A DNA stretch of 17,337 bases. Source: Chlamydiae bacterium RIFCSPHIGHO2_12_FULL_49_9. GTDB lineage: Bacteria; Chlamydiota; Chlamydiia; Chlamydiales; SM23-39. The notes under the pieces are model-generated. The model was not told the DNA's origin, did not search any database, and saw nothing but the letters and a program-made list of their open reading frames with translations. Each line of letters opens with the position of its first letter. Position 1 is the stretch's first letter. The stretch is taken from NCBI GenBank assembly GCA_001794935.1, contig MGLY01000075.1:1-17337 (forward strand), given 5' to 3'. A program made the translations under genes and the position numbers. Of this stretch, positions 1 through 7,290 are shown in pieces.

Positions 1-243
1 GACCCTTGGGTTCACGAGCAGCTGGCTGTCGGCTATCGGGGTCTCGAAATGCCTGAAGAGGAGATTCGCGAAGTGGAGACCCTCCTCAAGCTGCGCCCCC
101 AAGACAAAGAGACTCTCTTCCGCCTGGGAGCACTCTATTTCGAGCAGGGGCAGAATGCCAAGGGCCTTCAGGTCTATGAAGAGCTCAAGCGGGCTAATTT
201 CAAAAAAGCCGAGGATCTGATCATTTCCTACGGCGCCCTCTAA
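1..243 (+). CDS. C-terminal fragment of a TPR-like protein (5' end outside window)
   Basis: The frame is open from the first base and ends at TAA 241-243, giving the last 80 residues of a protein that begins upstream of the window. An internal ATG at 49 is not a convincing start, because the reading continues before it without a stop (DPWVHEQLAVGYRGLE). The segment with LRPQDKETLFRLGALYFEQG followed by a YEELKRANFKKAEDL helix matches the TPR pattern of paired amphipathic helices with small residues at fixed positions and a closing Tyr/Leu. TPR units usually mediate protein-protein contacts. The specific protein cannot be named from this tail. The next gene starts 233 bases later, so this is probably the end of a transcription unit, although no clear terminator hairpin follows. 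Confidence 0.75.
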   Translation, partial: DPWVHEQLAVGYRGLEMPEEEIREVETLLKLRPQDKETLFRLGALYFEQGQNAKGLQVYEELKRANFKKAEDLIISYGAL

Positions 244-350
244 AAAGATTTTTTTAAGATTCAGAATTACGCCATTTCTAAAAAAAACCTCTTTTATAAA
301 AAATCGGGACAATTTTAATCTCTAGGTTCAAAGAGACTAGACGAGAGTCT

Positions 351-425
351 GCCTAAAAGTTCCGCACAAACCCAAGTATAAACTGCGGACAGGACTTCCT
401 CTTTTTAGGGGTCGCCCTTTTAGGC
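351..425 (+). promoter_or_regulatory. Structured 5' leader with nested inverted repeats before the MFS gene
   Basis: GCCTAAAAG at 351-359 is the exact reverse complement of CTTTTAGGC at 417-425. Inside this pair, TCCGCA (361-366) can pair with TGCGGA (384-389). CCTAAAA (352-358) can instead pair with TTTTAGG (403-409), so two outer stems compete for the same left arm. No run of T follows, so it is not an ordinary terminator. A nine-codon reading frame (ATG 442, stop 469-471) ends five bases before the MFS start. The pairing is seen directly. A role in regulating the transporter is inference. Confidence 0.3.
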
Positions 426-476
426 TGTGAGAACTTTCGCTATGCAACAAATGATCTCTCTCTTGAGTTGAGATAA

Positions 477-1691
477 ATGGAACAACAGCAAAGGCGTTCT
501 TCTCTTTTTACACTCTATCTGGCCTATTTCGCAGATTATTTCAGCTGGGGAGCTGCGATTGCGTTTATTGCGGTCTACATCACATCTGAAAACACCCCTT
601 TTACACAACTTTTTTGGAATTCCCAGATCTCCCTTGGAATCGCGATTGCCGCCTTCCCCCTGGGAGAGGTGATTGGTTCTCCCATTTTGGGCGATCTGTC
701 CGATCTGCTGGGGAGAAAAAAAGTTCTTCAAGCCGGAACCTGGTGTTCTCTATTCAGCATGGCTCTTTGCGCTTTTTCCCTTTGGATCGGCAACTTCATT
801 CTATTTCTCATCACCCAGACCCTGATCGGCTTCTTTTCCGGCAAACAGTCGATGGCCCATGCAGCGATCGTCGAAATCAATGGCCCGAGCAAAGGACCCA
901 GAGTCGCATTCCTTTCCGTTTTGGGCTGCTGCGCCTGGATCTTGGGCCCCTTTTCTGGAGGTCTTCTGATGGAGGAGCCCTTCATCTCCTACGGCGGTTT
1001 TATTTGGCCGAGCATTCTCTCCTGCTGCGTCTACGCTCTTTCCCTTGTATGCACCTACTATCTTTTCACCGATGACTATGTCTCTCAAAACGCGACCTTT
1101 TCTCCCTCAAAATTCTTGAAAAATATCGGAAACGTCTTTGTCCTCACCTGGAAACAAAGGCTCTTCTTCCTCTTCTTCTTAAACCTCCTCGGATGGTACC
1201 TCCTAATCGTCTCTCTTTCCGATTTCCTCATTCTCCGCTTCAATTTCACCTCGGCGCAGGTGGGCTTTTTCAATAACTACCTGAGCCTCTGTTTTATGGT
1301 CGGCGGCCTGATCGGAATTTTGTGGCTCTTATACCGCTGGAAAGCAAAAAACATCCTCCTGTGGACGCTCATTAGCGGCTCGCTAGGGCTCTTTTTGGTC
1401 TTTGGAGCTGAAAAGGTGATGGAGCTTTGGATTTACTTGGCGATCCCCGCATTTACAGAGTCCTGGATCTATCCGGCCTATCAGACCGTGCTCTCCGATC
1501 GCTCTGGGGAAAACAACCAGGGCAAACTATTCGGCCTTATCGGCGCCAGCAACGGGACTTGCCAATTTGCCGCCTCGATCATTCTAGGGGGATTTTCGAG
1601 CCAGCTTGCGATTGGAGTGGCAGCCCTTCTTTTCTTGGGAAGCGGGCTCCTCCTTCCCTCCGTTATCCGAAGGAAAAAAGCTCAAGCCTAA
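477..1691 (+). CDS. MFS family transporter
   Basis: The 404-residue protein has the size and hydrophobic pattern of a 12-helix major facilitator superfamily permease of the inner membrane. The loop after the second helix, GDLSDLLGRKK at about residues 72-82, is the MFS signature motif A (G-x-L-x-D-x-x-G-R-K-K). A charged central stretch around residues 200-222 probably forms the cytoplasmic loop joining the two six-helix halves. The overall look is that of drug-efflux (Tet/Bmr-like) MFS members, but the substrate cannot be read from sequence. The start at ATG 477 has only a weak ribosome site (TTGAG/GAGAT). The stop (TAA 1689-1691) overlaps the stop of the convergent DMT transporter gene. A structured leader lies upstream. 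Confidence 0.85.
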   Translation: MEQQQRRSSLFTLYLAYFADYFSWGAAIAFIAVYITSENTPFTQLFWNSQISLGIAIAAFPLGEVIGSPILGDLSDLLGRKKVLQAGTWCSLFSMALCAFSLWIGNFILFLITQTLIGFFSGKQSMAHAAIVEINGPSKGPRVAFLSVLGCCAWILGPFSGGLLMEEPFISYGGFIWPSILSCCVYALSLVCTYYLFTDDYVSQNATFSPSKFLKNIGNVFVLTWKQRLFFLFFLNLLGWYLLIVSLSDFLILRFNFTSAQVGFFNNYLSLCFMVGGLIGILWLLYRWKAKNILLWTLISGSLGLFLVFGAEKVMELWIYLAIPAFTESWIYPAYQTVLSDRSGENNQGKLFGLIGASNGTCQFAASIILGGFSSQLAIGVAALLFLGSGLLLPSVIRRKKAQA

Positions 1692-2620
1692 AGTCCAATC
1701 ACGGCAGCGACAGCTTTCCAGTCCACGGTCCCGACAATCAACCCAAACGCCGATAGCTGGCAAGCTCGCCAGTTGACCTCTTCCTTGTAAAGCTTTTGAC
1801 CCCAAAGATTCGACAAGACAATTCCCACAATGGAAAATAGGGGGAAAATAATCGCATTCTCAAGAGGGGTGGCCACCTCGGTTGCCCAAATCAAAAAGAA
1901 AGTGCAAAAGCAGTTCGCAACCCCGCCAAAACATCCAAATCCCATTTCCGCTCGGGAGGGAATTCTCTTCTCCGCTTTTAAATAAACCCCCAGAAGAACG
2001 ATCCCCGCTGTCAGATACATAAACGGAACAAACCAGGCGCTCTTGATCTCCTGAGCAGTGAAAAAAGAGACGATCTCTTCGGGATGCGGAAGGTTTAAAA
2101 GAAGAGCTCGCCATTGGAAGAGAACGAGAAGCAAGATGTGGAGACAGAACATCGAAGCGGCAAATAAGATCCACTTTCTCTTCTCCTGCATTGTAGAAAG
2201 CCCCATCCCCGCCCAAAAAAGACCGGCGAGCACCAAAAGGGAGCCGATCCCATGCCAAGCTGTGTACACAAACCCGAATGCCGATCCAAAAAGAATCGCC
2301 ATCACAATCCCTGGCATGACAGTGGCCGCATTCAAAATCGAGAAGGTAAATCCCGGAGGCCCTTTTTCAAGCGCTCTTCCAAGCGCAAATACCATGCACG
2401 CCAAGATCAGCCCGGCCGCAATCCCAAGGCTCGCGATCGGCGCATTGAATACGAAGTCTCCTTTCCGAACCGGATCGATGAGGGTGGAGACCAAAAACGC
2501 GGCTGCCATTTGAAATACTAAAAAGGCTTTTGTCGTCCCTCCCCGATCGATGCTCTTCCTCATAAAAAAGTTCGAAATGGAAACAAAAAGACCTGCAACA
2601 AATACAAAAATCAGCGCCAT
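1688..2620 (-). CDS. EamA/DMT-like drug/metabolite transporter
   Basis: The protein has 310 residues and about ten hydrophobic segments, arranged as two five-helix halves separated by a charged loop (MQEKRKW, near residue 145). This is the architecture of the drug/metabolite transporter superfamily. EamA-like features include the small-residue-rich helices near the end of each half (for example IIFPLFSIVGIVLSNLWGQ, then a Lys/Glu-rich loop and a last helix). It probably moves a small metabolite across the inner membrane; the substrate is unknown. The start at 2620 is preceded by AAAAGG nine bases upstream and a good promoter at 2646-2675. The stop codon TAG (1688-1690 on this strand) interlocks with that of the convergent MFS gene, so the two transcripts overlap at their 3' ends. 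There is no room for a separate terminator between them. Confidence 0.8.
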   Translation of the reverse strand: MALIFVFVAGLFVSISNFFMRKSIDRGGTTKAFLVFQMAAAFLVSTLIDPVRKGDFVFNAPIASLGIAAGLILACMVFALGRALEKGPPGFTFSILNAATVMPGIVMAILFGSAFGFVYTAWHGIGSLLVLAGLFWAGMGLSTMQEKRKWILFAASMFCLHILLLVLFQWRALLLNLPHPEEIVSFFTAQEIKSAWFVPFMYLTAGIVLLGVYLKAEKRIPSRAEMGFGCFGGVANCFCTFFLIWATEVATPLENAIIFPLFSIVGIVLSNLWGQKLYKEEVNWRACQLSAFGLIVGTVDWKAVAAVIGL

Positions 2621-2645
2621 GCAAAAAAACCTTTTAATGGAGTCC

Positions 2646-2675
2646 AGTATACACCAAGTGGACTTCCCCTGTAAA
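2646..2675 (-). promoter_or_regulatory. Sigma70-type promoter for the DMT transporter
   Basis: On the minus strand a -35 box TTTACA (2670-2675, five of six consensus bases) is followed after 18 bases by TATACT (2646-2651, five of six). The predicted transcript would start about 20 bases before the DMT ATG. It lies back to back with the promoter of the rightward TPR gene; only five bases separate the two -35 boxes. Confidence 0.6.
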
Positions 2676-2680
2676 GAGCG

Positions 2681-2709
2681 TGGGCAAATTATTCCTTCAC
2701 CCGTATAAT
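2681..2709 (+). promoter_or_regulatory. Sigma70-type promoter for the TPR-VWA-rsmD-coaD run
   Basis: A perfect -10 box TATAAT lies at 2704-2709, with TGGGCA (2681-2686, four of six consensus bases) exactly 17 bases upstream. The expected start near 2716 leaves a leader of about 14 bases, which contains the AAGGAG ribosome site (2719-2724) for the gene at 2730. Confidence 0.65.
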
Positions 2710-2729
2710 CGGATCAGTAAGGAGTTCGT

Positions 2730-5363
2730 ATGCAGAGAAAATGGCTGTTTTTCATGATGATCCCCCTCCTTAGCTGGGCGAGCGACGAAGAGGCTCTCTT
2801 CGTTCGGCGGATTGCCGACTTTTGGCAAGAGGGCGAGTATTCGATTGCCAAGACCCAAATTGAGGAATTTCTCCAAGAGTTCCCCGAAAGCCGCTATTTC
2901 CACACTCTCTCTTCTGCCATGGGAGATCTCTGCTTCAGAGAGAAAAATTACTCCGCGGCTCTCAATCACTACGCTCAAGTTACAGATCCCGGACTCACCC
3001 GACAAATTTTCCTAAATCGGATGCAGTGCCTCTATCACATGCAGTGGTATGCCACTTTGGCGGACGAATGCGAAGCCTATCTTCAAAAACCGATCTCAAT
3101 CGACGCCGAAGAAGAGCTTCAAGCGACCTATCTTCTCGCAATCGCTCTATATCAACAATGCCTCAATGCCGAAAAAGAGCCGGAAACGCTCCAAAAATTA
3201 GCCCTTCGCGCCCGCCCTTACTTTGAAACTCTTTTCGAAAGCAAACTCTCTGCCGAAGTGGCTGAAGGATTCGCCCATCTCTGCTGCATCCTCAAGGACC
3301 ATCCCAAAGCCTCCCAGATCTACGCCGCTCTCTCTGAAAGAGATCCTGAGACCGAAGAGGAGATGCTCTTTAACGCGGCTCTTATCCAGTCTGAATACGA
3401 CAAAGAGCTCTCCGCCAAATCGTTTGGAAACATCGCCTCAAGAGGAGAAAAAAGAGCCCCTGACGCCGCCTACAATCAGATGGTCCTCCTCTTCGATCTT
3501 GGGAAATACGAAGAGTTGATCAACTCGAAGGAGCTCCTCCTCCAATCTCTTGCCAAAGAAAAAGCCCCTCCTGCTCACGTTTATCTAGGCAGAAGTTTTC
3601 TCGCCTTGAAAAATTATGCCAGCGCAGCGGACGCGGTTCAGGTCTATCTTGAAAAAGCGGCTCCATCCGATATGGCCCGGGTTGCTCTTACAACGCTGGC
3701 TGAAGCCGCTTTTTTCATGAACGATCTCCCTTTGCTCGAAACAGCCATTGAAAATTTGGCTCAAACTTATCCCCAAAGCCAAGAGCTCTCCAAAGCTCTT
3801 TTCTCAAAAGCCCTCGCTTTAAAAAAACAGCAAGATTTGAAGGGCGCCCGAAGAGAACTGGAAGCGGTGGTCGCCAGATTTCCCAATTTTCCTCAAAAAG
3901 CGCAAGCGCTCTTTGAACTCTCCCATCTCGACTACCAGACAAGCGATTGGATTTCTTGTCGTAAAAGGGCAGAGAGTTTCTTAACCGAATTTCCGACGCA
4001 CGAGCTCGCTCCTTTCGCAAGAAGATACTTCCTATCCGCCTCCGCTGAAATGGCGTCGAATGCGCCTCAAGACAAAACATTTAAAGAACAGCTCGCCAAA
4101 GATATTCAGTCCCTTTTATCGGCTCCCGCCTCCCTCTCTGCCGCCGAATCTAAAGCATGGCAATTCCTGCTCGGCAAAACTTTTTTTGAGCTGAAAAATT
4201 TCAATGAAGCAATCCCTCTCTTGGAACCCCTTTGCAAAGAAGATCCAAATGCAAATTCTCTCTTTCTCCTTGCTCTTTGTTACAGGGACGGACTTTCCGA
4301 CTTCGACCGCTTTTGCAAAACGGCGGAAAACGCCCTCGCCCTCAACCCTCCTCAGGCGATGCAAGGGCAAATACACGCCTCTCTCTTCAACTCCTACTTG
4401 GAGCGCTCTCAATTCGAAAAGGCGGCAGATCACCTCTATTCCGCCTTCGAAACAAAGGCGGAAATTCAGCTGGAAAATCTCCTTTGGCTATCTGATTTCT
4501 ATGGCCAACTTGGCACGAGGAGAGAAAGGACAGCTCTTTTGCTCGGCCATATCCTCGAAGAAAAAAAACTCTCCTTTGAAAAAGAGCCGCAGCTTCTCGA
4601 ATCGGTTTATTACAAGCTCGCCCAAATCCACGATCTTTTGGACAAGAGAGAATCCTCTCTCTCTCTTCTAGAAACGCTCCTTGCCCAGTATAGCGCCCAT
4701 CCAGACATATCTTGGGATCTATCCAAAGAAACTCAGCTTCTTTTGGGGCAAATGTATCTGCACGGCGGCAAACAAGAAGAAGCAGAGCGCCTTTTTGACG
4801 CCATCTTGGCATCCAATTCCTCTCCGCGCGCCTCTGTCGCCGCCTCAGCTTCCCTCTTGGGCGCCCGTCTTAAAATCGCAAAAGCGATCGAGGAGAAGCT
4901 GCCTCCGACCCATCCCGATCTCGTCAAGCAGATCGCGCAGCTCAAAAACCTCATCTTGCAAAAGACCTTTTACAATGAGCCGATTTATCTCGAAGCAGCC
5001 CTTGATTATGTGGATCTTCTCGGCAATCTGGATCGAGATTCGGTGGAGGAAAAAAAGCTGGCTCTTTTATTCAAAACGAAAGAGGATTTCGAAAGAAGAG
5101 ACGACCTCCTCTCTCAAGACTATCACGAAGCCCGCGAGAAAATGCCTCGGATTGAAAAGGTCTATCAAGGATACATGCAGTTCATCGATGCCGAGATTCT
5201 CTGTTTGCAAGCTTTGAGCGCCAAAGATGCTTCAGAGCAAAAACAGTTGCAAGCAAAAGCAAAAGACCTTTTGCTGCAAATTATAGAGGAAAAAGCTCAT
5301 CCCGATTTAAAAAGTCGGGCGGAGCACAAATTAAATGAGCTGATCGCTGTCGGAAATCACTAG
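2730..5363 (+). CDS. Exported tetratricopeptide-repeat protein
   Basis: The product has 877 residues. The N-terminus (MQRKWLFFMMIPLLSWAS) is a Sec signal peptide with a likely cut after about residue 17; there is no lipobox cysteine, so a soluble periplasmic protein is expected. Nearly all the rest is helical TPR/Sel1-like solenoid. Examples are ALFVRRIADFWQEGEYSIAK near the start, MGDLCFREKNYSAALNHYAQV, HVYLGRSFLALKNYASAADA and LLLGQMYLHGGKQEEAERLF toward the end. The early repeats resemble the BamD/YbgF type, with an aromatic residue and a Pro at the turn (EFLQEFPESRYF). The start is firm: AAGGAG lies six bases before ATG 2730, directly downstream of a TATAAT promoter. The gene ends at TAG 5361-5363, six bases before a long palindrome and 169 before the VWA ATG. 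It is probably an envelope scaffold acting with the VWA protein; this is inferred from order alone. Confidence 0.8.
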   Translation: MQRKWLFFMMIPLLSWASDEEALFVRRIADFWQEGEYSIAKTQIEEFLQEFPESRYFHTLSSAMGDLCFREKNYSAALNHYAQVTDPGLTRQIFLNRMQCLYHMQWYATLADECEAYLQKPISIDAEEELQATYLLAIALYQQCLNAEKEPETLQKLALRARPYFETLFESKLSAEVAEGFAHLCCILKDHPKASQIYAALSERDPETEEEMLFNAALIQSEYDKELSAKSFGNIASRGEKRAPDAAYNQMVLLFDLGKYEELINSKELLLQSLAKEKAPPAHVYLGRSFLALKNYASAADAVQVYLEKAAPSDMARVALTTLAEAAFFMNDLPLLETAIENLAQTYPQSQELSKALFSKALALKKQQDLKGARRELEAVVARFPNFPQKAQALFELSHLDYQTSDWISCRKRAESFLTEFPTHELAPFARRYFLSASAEMASNAPQDKTFKEQLAKDIQSLLSAPASLSAAESKAWQFLLGKTFFELKNFNEAIPLLEPLCKEDPNANSLFLLALCYRDGLSDFDRFCKTAENALALNPPQAMQGQIHASLFNSYLERSQFEKAADHLYSAFETKAEIQLENLLWLSDFYGQLGTRRERTALLLGHILEEKKLSFEKEPQLLESVYYKLAQIHDLLDKRESSLSLLETLLAQYSAHPDISWDLSKETQLLLGQMYLHGGKQEEAERLFDAILASNSSPRASVAASASLLGARLKIAKAIEEKLPPTHPDLVKQIAQLKNLILQKTFYNEPIYLEAALDYVDLLGNLDRDSVEEKKLALLFKTKEDFERRDDLLSQDYHEAREKMPRIEKVYQGYMQFIDAEILCLQALSAKDASEQKQLQAKAKDLLLQIIEEKAHPDLKSRAEHKLNELIAVGNH

Positions 5364-5368
5364 GGTCT

Positions 5369-5534
5369 ATGAGTCTATCCGCAATGTGGAGAAAAAAATT
5401 CGGGGGATCTTTCGAGCGCTTTTCCCGCTTTTTTCCTCGGAAATATTGCGGCAATATTCCCCTCGTCAAAAATCAGAAAAATCATCTCGAAATCTCTCCC
5501 CGTCTTTTTATCTCGACATTGCGGATAGACTCAT
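5369..5534. repeat. 166-bp imperfect palindrome with coding-like arms (MITE/RPE-like)
   Basis: The outer 19 bases, ATGAGTCTATCCGCAATGT (5369-5387), are repeated as an exact reverse complement at 5516-5534. Pairing continues to 5398/5505, with 28 of 30 positions matching. After small gaps it resumes with CGGGG (5401-5405) against 5498-5502 and TTTCGAG (5410-5416) against 5486-5492. At the centre AATATTGC-G-GCAATATT (5442-5458) forms a perfect hairpin. The centre of symmetry is about 5451, so nearly the whole TPR-VWA spacer is one giant inverted repeat. Translated toward their outer ends on opposite strands, the arms give similar peptides: ILPQY...FFLHIADRLI and ILRQY...FYLDIADRLM, about 16 of 30 residues identical. 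No clear target duplication is seen beyond an AT dinucleotide. It could be a non-autonomous mobile element or a locally inverted duplication. Confidence 0.75.
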
Positions 5535-5536
5535 GA
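5369..5536 (+). CDS. Possible 55-codon ORF inside the palindrome
   Basis: From ATG 5369, six bases after the TPR stop, a frame runs 55 codons (MSLSAMWRKKFGGSFERFSR...) to TGA 5534-5536. Its stop overlaps the VWA ATG at 5533-5535 as ATGA. A weak AGGG lies at 5362-5365. The peptide is basic and aromatic-rich, and coupling between TPR, this ORF and VWA would be tidy. The frame coincides with the palindrome, so it may simply be open by chance. It is listed because either reading affects where VWA translation starts. Confidence 0.2.
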   Translation: MSLSAMWRKKFGGSFERFSRFFPRKYCGNIPLVKNQKNHLEISPRLFISTLRIDS

Positions 5537-7290
5537 AGCAAGGAAAGCACCTGGATCCTCATCGAGACGCTCGGAAAAGTCTCTTTTTCGTCTCGCTCGG
5601 CCTCTCCTTTCTTGTCCACGCAGCCGCTATCTGGCTCATCCAGACTCAGTCTCTTTGGGTCGCCTCCAAAGCCAAAGCTTCTCAATCCGACGCTCCCTGG
5701 CTAAGCTACATTGAAAAACAAGAAAAAGATCTCATTTTAAAAGAGGCGTTTCAGCCCTCTGCTTCAAGCAGCGGCGCAGCCCAACCACCCCTTGAGCCCC
5801 GCAAAGAGATCCTCGCTTCGGAGATCTCCCTTTTTTCCGCCAAAGAGCCCCTTGAATGGCCAGACACTCTGTCTTTAGACTCTCTTTCCCAACCCCTCCC
5901 ATTTCCTGTAAATGAGCTCCTCTCTTGCAACCGGCCGCTTCCTTCGGCGTTTAATTTGCCTTCGCAAGAGACCCGCAATCTATTCAACAATCTGCCCAAA
6001 GATTTAATTGTGCCAGCCCCGTCCCGTCCGCCTGCCCAGCCCTCGCTTCCGCCGCCGCTTCCTCTTGAAACAAATTCAATGATTGCAGCCATGCCGCCCC
6101 CGATCGAAGATCGGACGCCAAGTCCGAGCGCGAAAGATTCCGAGAAGGCCCTTATCGCTTACCCACTGAGGGAAGAGGCGCTTCCGCCTCCTACTCCTAC
6201 GCCGACACCGCTTCCAAATCTCCCTCGACTTCCCTCTCTGGCAGAACTCGAAACGGCCTCTTGTTCAAGTGCATTTGATCTCGATATCGCTTTTGCTCCA
6301 AATGAGGAAGAAGAAGGGTACATTTTCGCAGTTACCCTGATCCCAAGACCAGATCTCGATCTCCCCAAAATGAAACAACACTATATTTTTCTCATCGACC
6401 GCTCGAATTCGATCCAACAAGAGCGCCTCTCCGCTACAAAAAATGCGATCCACAAAGCTTTGGGGGAACTCTCTTCCGATGACACATTCAACCTCATTGC
6501 CTTTGACAGCAAAGCAGAAAAACTCTTCCCCTATTCTCTTCCTCCCTCCCCCCAATCTCTGGCTAAAGCTGAAGAGTTCTTAAATCGAATCAGCCTGGGG
6601 AGCTTTTTTTCCCAAACCGATCTCTATAAACCTCTCGTCCTGACTGTCCCGGGAGAGGTGGAGGATGATGAAACCTACACAGCGATTCTTCTTACAGATG
6701 GGGAACATCTTACGAAAAAAACAGATCAGCGTACGCTTCTTTATTCCTGGACGGCTTACAGCAGAGGACGCGTCTCTCTTTTTTCTTTGGGGATGAAAGA
6801 GGATGCCCACCTCTCTACTCTCGATACGGCAAGCGCCTTTAATAAAGGAAAACTGTTCTATTCGCCCACGAAAAAAGGGCTTAAGAGAAAACTGCTCAAG
6901 CTGATGAAAACCATCGAAGCGCCCGTGGCAAAAAATCTCTCTTGCAGGGCAATCAGCCGCAGCCCCGAATCGAACATCGCGCTCTTTCCACAGACGGCAC
7001 AACTGCCCAATCTGTACCAGGATCAACCCTACATCGTCCTGGGCAAAGCAAAAACTCTCAATGATTTTATTTTATTCATTCAGGGAAGAGGGAAAAACCG
7101 TTGGATCAACATAAGAAAAACAGTTTCTTTCATGAACGGAAAAAAGGGGGGGCGCGCCTTAAAGGCCGAGTGGGCATTGCAAAAAGCCTATGGCCTTTAT
7201 GAGAGATACCTGATCGACGACAACTCAGAGCATTTGGCTGAAGCGCGCATCCTTCTAGAGCCCTACGATCTCCAGGTGGCTTTTGAATGA
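5533..7290 (+). CDS. Membrane-anchored VWA-domain protein with TonB-like N-terminus
   Basis: From ATG 5533 the product has 585 residues. The same frame is open further up, and a GTG at 5386 would add 49 residues encoded by the palindrome; neither start has a good ribosome site. Residues 16-37 are a membrane helix containing S25-x3-H29, the spacing of the Ser and His that TonB uses to couple to ExbB/ExbD. A Pro/Ser-rich stretch follows (about 75-240), then a von Willebrand A domain (about 283-460). The metal site (MIDAS) is complete: D289-x-S-x-S (DRSNS), T362 (SQTDLY) and D389 (LLTDGE). The C-terminus is mixed helical (ALQKAYGLYERYL). The inferred topology is inner-membrane anchor, periplasmic spacer, metal-dependent binding domain. 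It follows a periplasmic TPR gene, and its TGA overlaps the rsmD ATG. TPR plus VWA pairs recall Bat operons, but no Bat identity is claimed. Confidence 0.8.
   Translation: MKQGKHLDPHRDARKSLFFVSLGLSFLVHAAAIWLIQTQSLWVASKAKASQSDAPWLSYIEKQEKDLILKEAFQPSASSSGAAQPPLEPRKEILASEISLFSAKEPLEWPDTLSLDSLSQPLPFPVNELLSCNRPLPSAFNLPSQETRNLFNNLPKDLIVPAPSRPPAQPSLPPPLPLETNSMIAAMPPPIEDRTPSPSAKDSEKALIAYPLREEALPPPTPTPTPLPNLPRLPSLAELETASCSSAFDLDIAFAPNEEEEGYIFAVTLIPRPDLDLPKMKQHYIFLIDRSNSIQQERLSATKNAIHKALGELSSDDTFNLIAFDSKAEKLFPYSLPPSPQSLAKAEEFLNRISLGSFFSQTDLYKPLVLTVPGEVEDDETYTAILLTDGEHLTKKTDQRTLLYSWTAYSRGRVSLFSLGMKEDAHLSTLDTASAFNKGKLFYSPTKKGLKRKLLKLMKTIEAPVAKNLSCRAISRSPESNIALFPQTAQLPNLYQDQPYIVLGKAKTLNDFILFIQGRGKNRWINIRKTVSFMNGKKGGRALKAEWALQKAYGLYERYLIDDNSEHLAEARILLEPYDLQVAFE

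Noticed and set aside
614..1075. 153-codon plus-strand frame inside the MFS gene
   Set aside because: It is a frame-shifted shadow rich in Arg and Ser with no membrane pattern, while the MFS frame has a full set of helices and motif A.
4387..4812. 141-codon minus-strand frame inside the TPR gene
   Set aside because: It is an antisense shadow of a clearly coding TPR region, without start signals or a recognisable domain.
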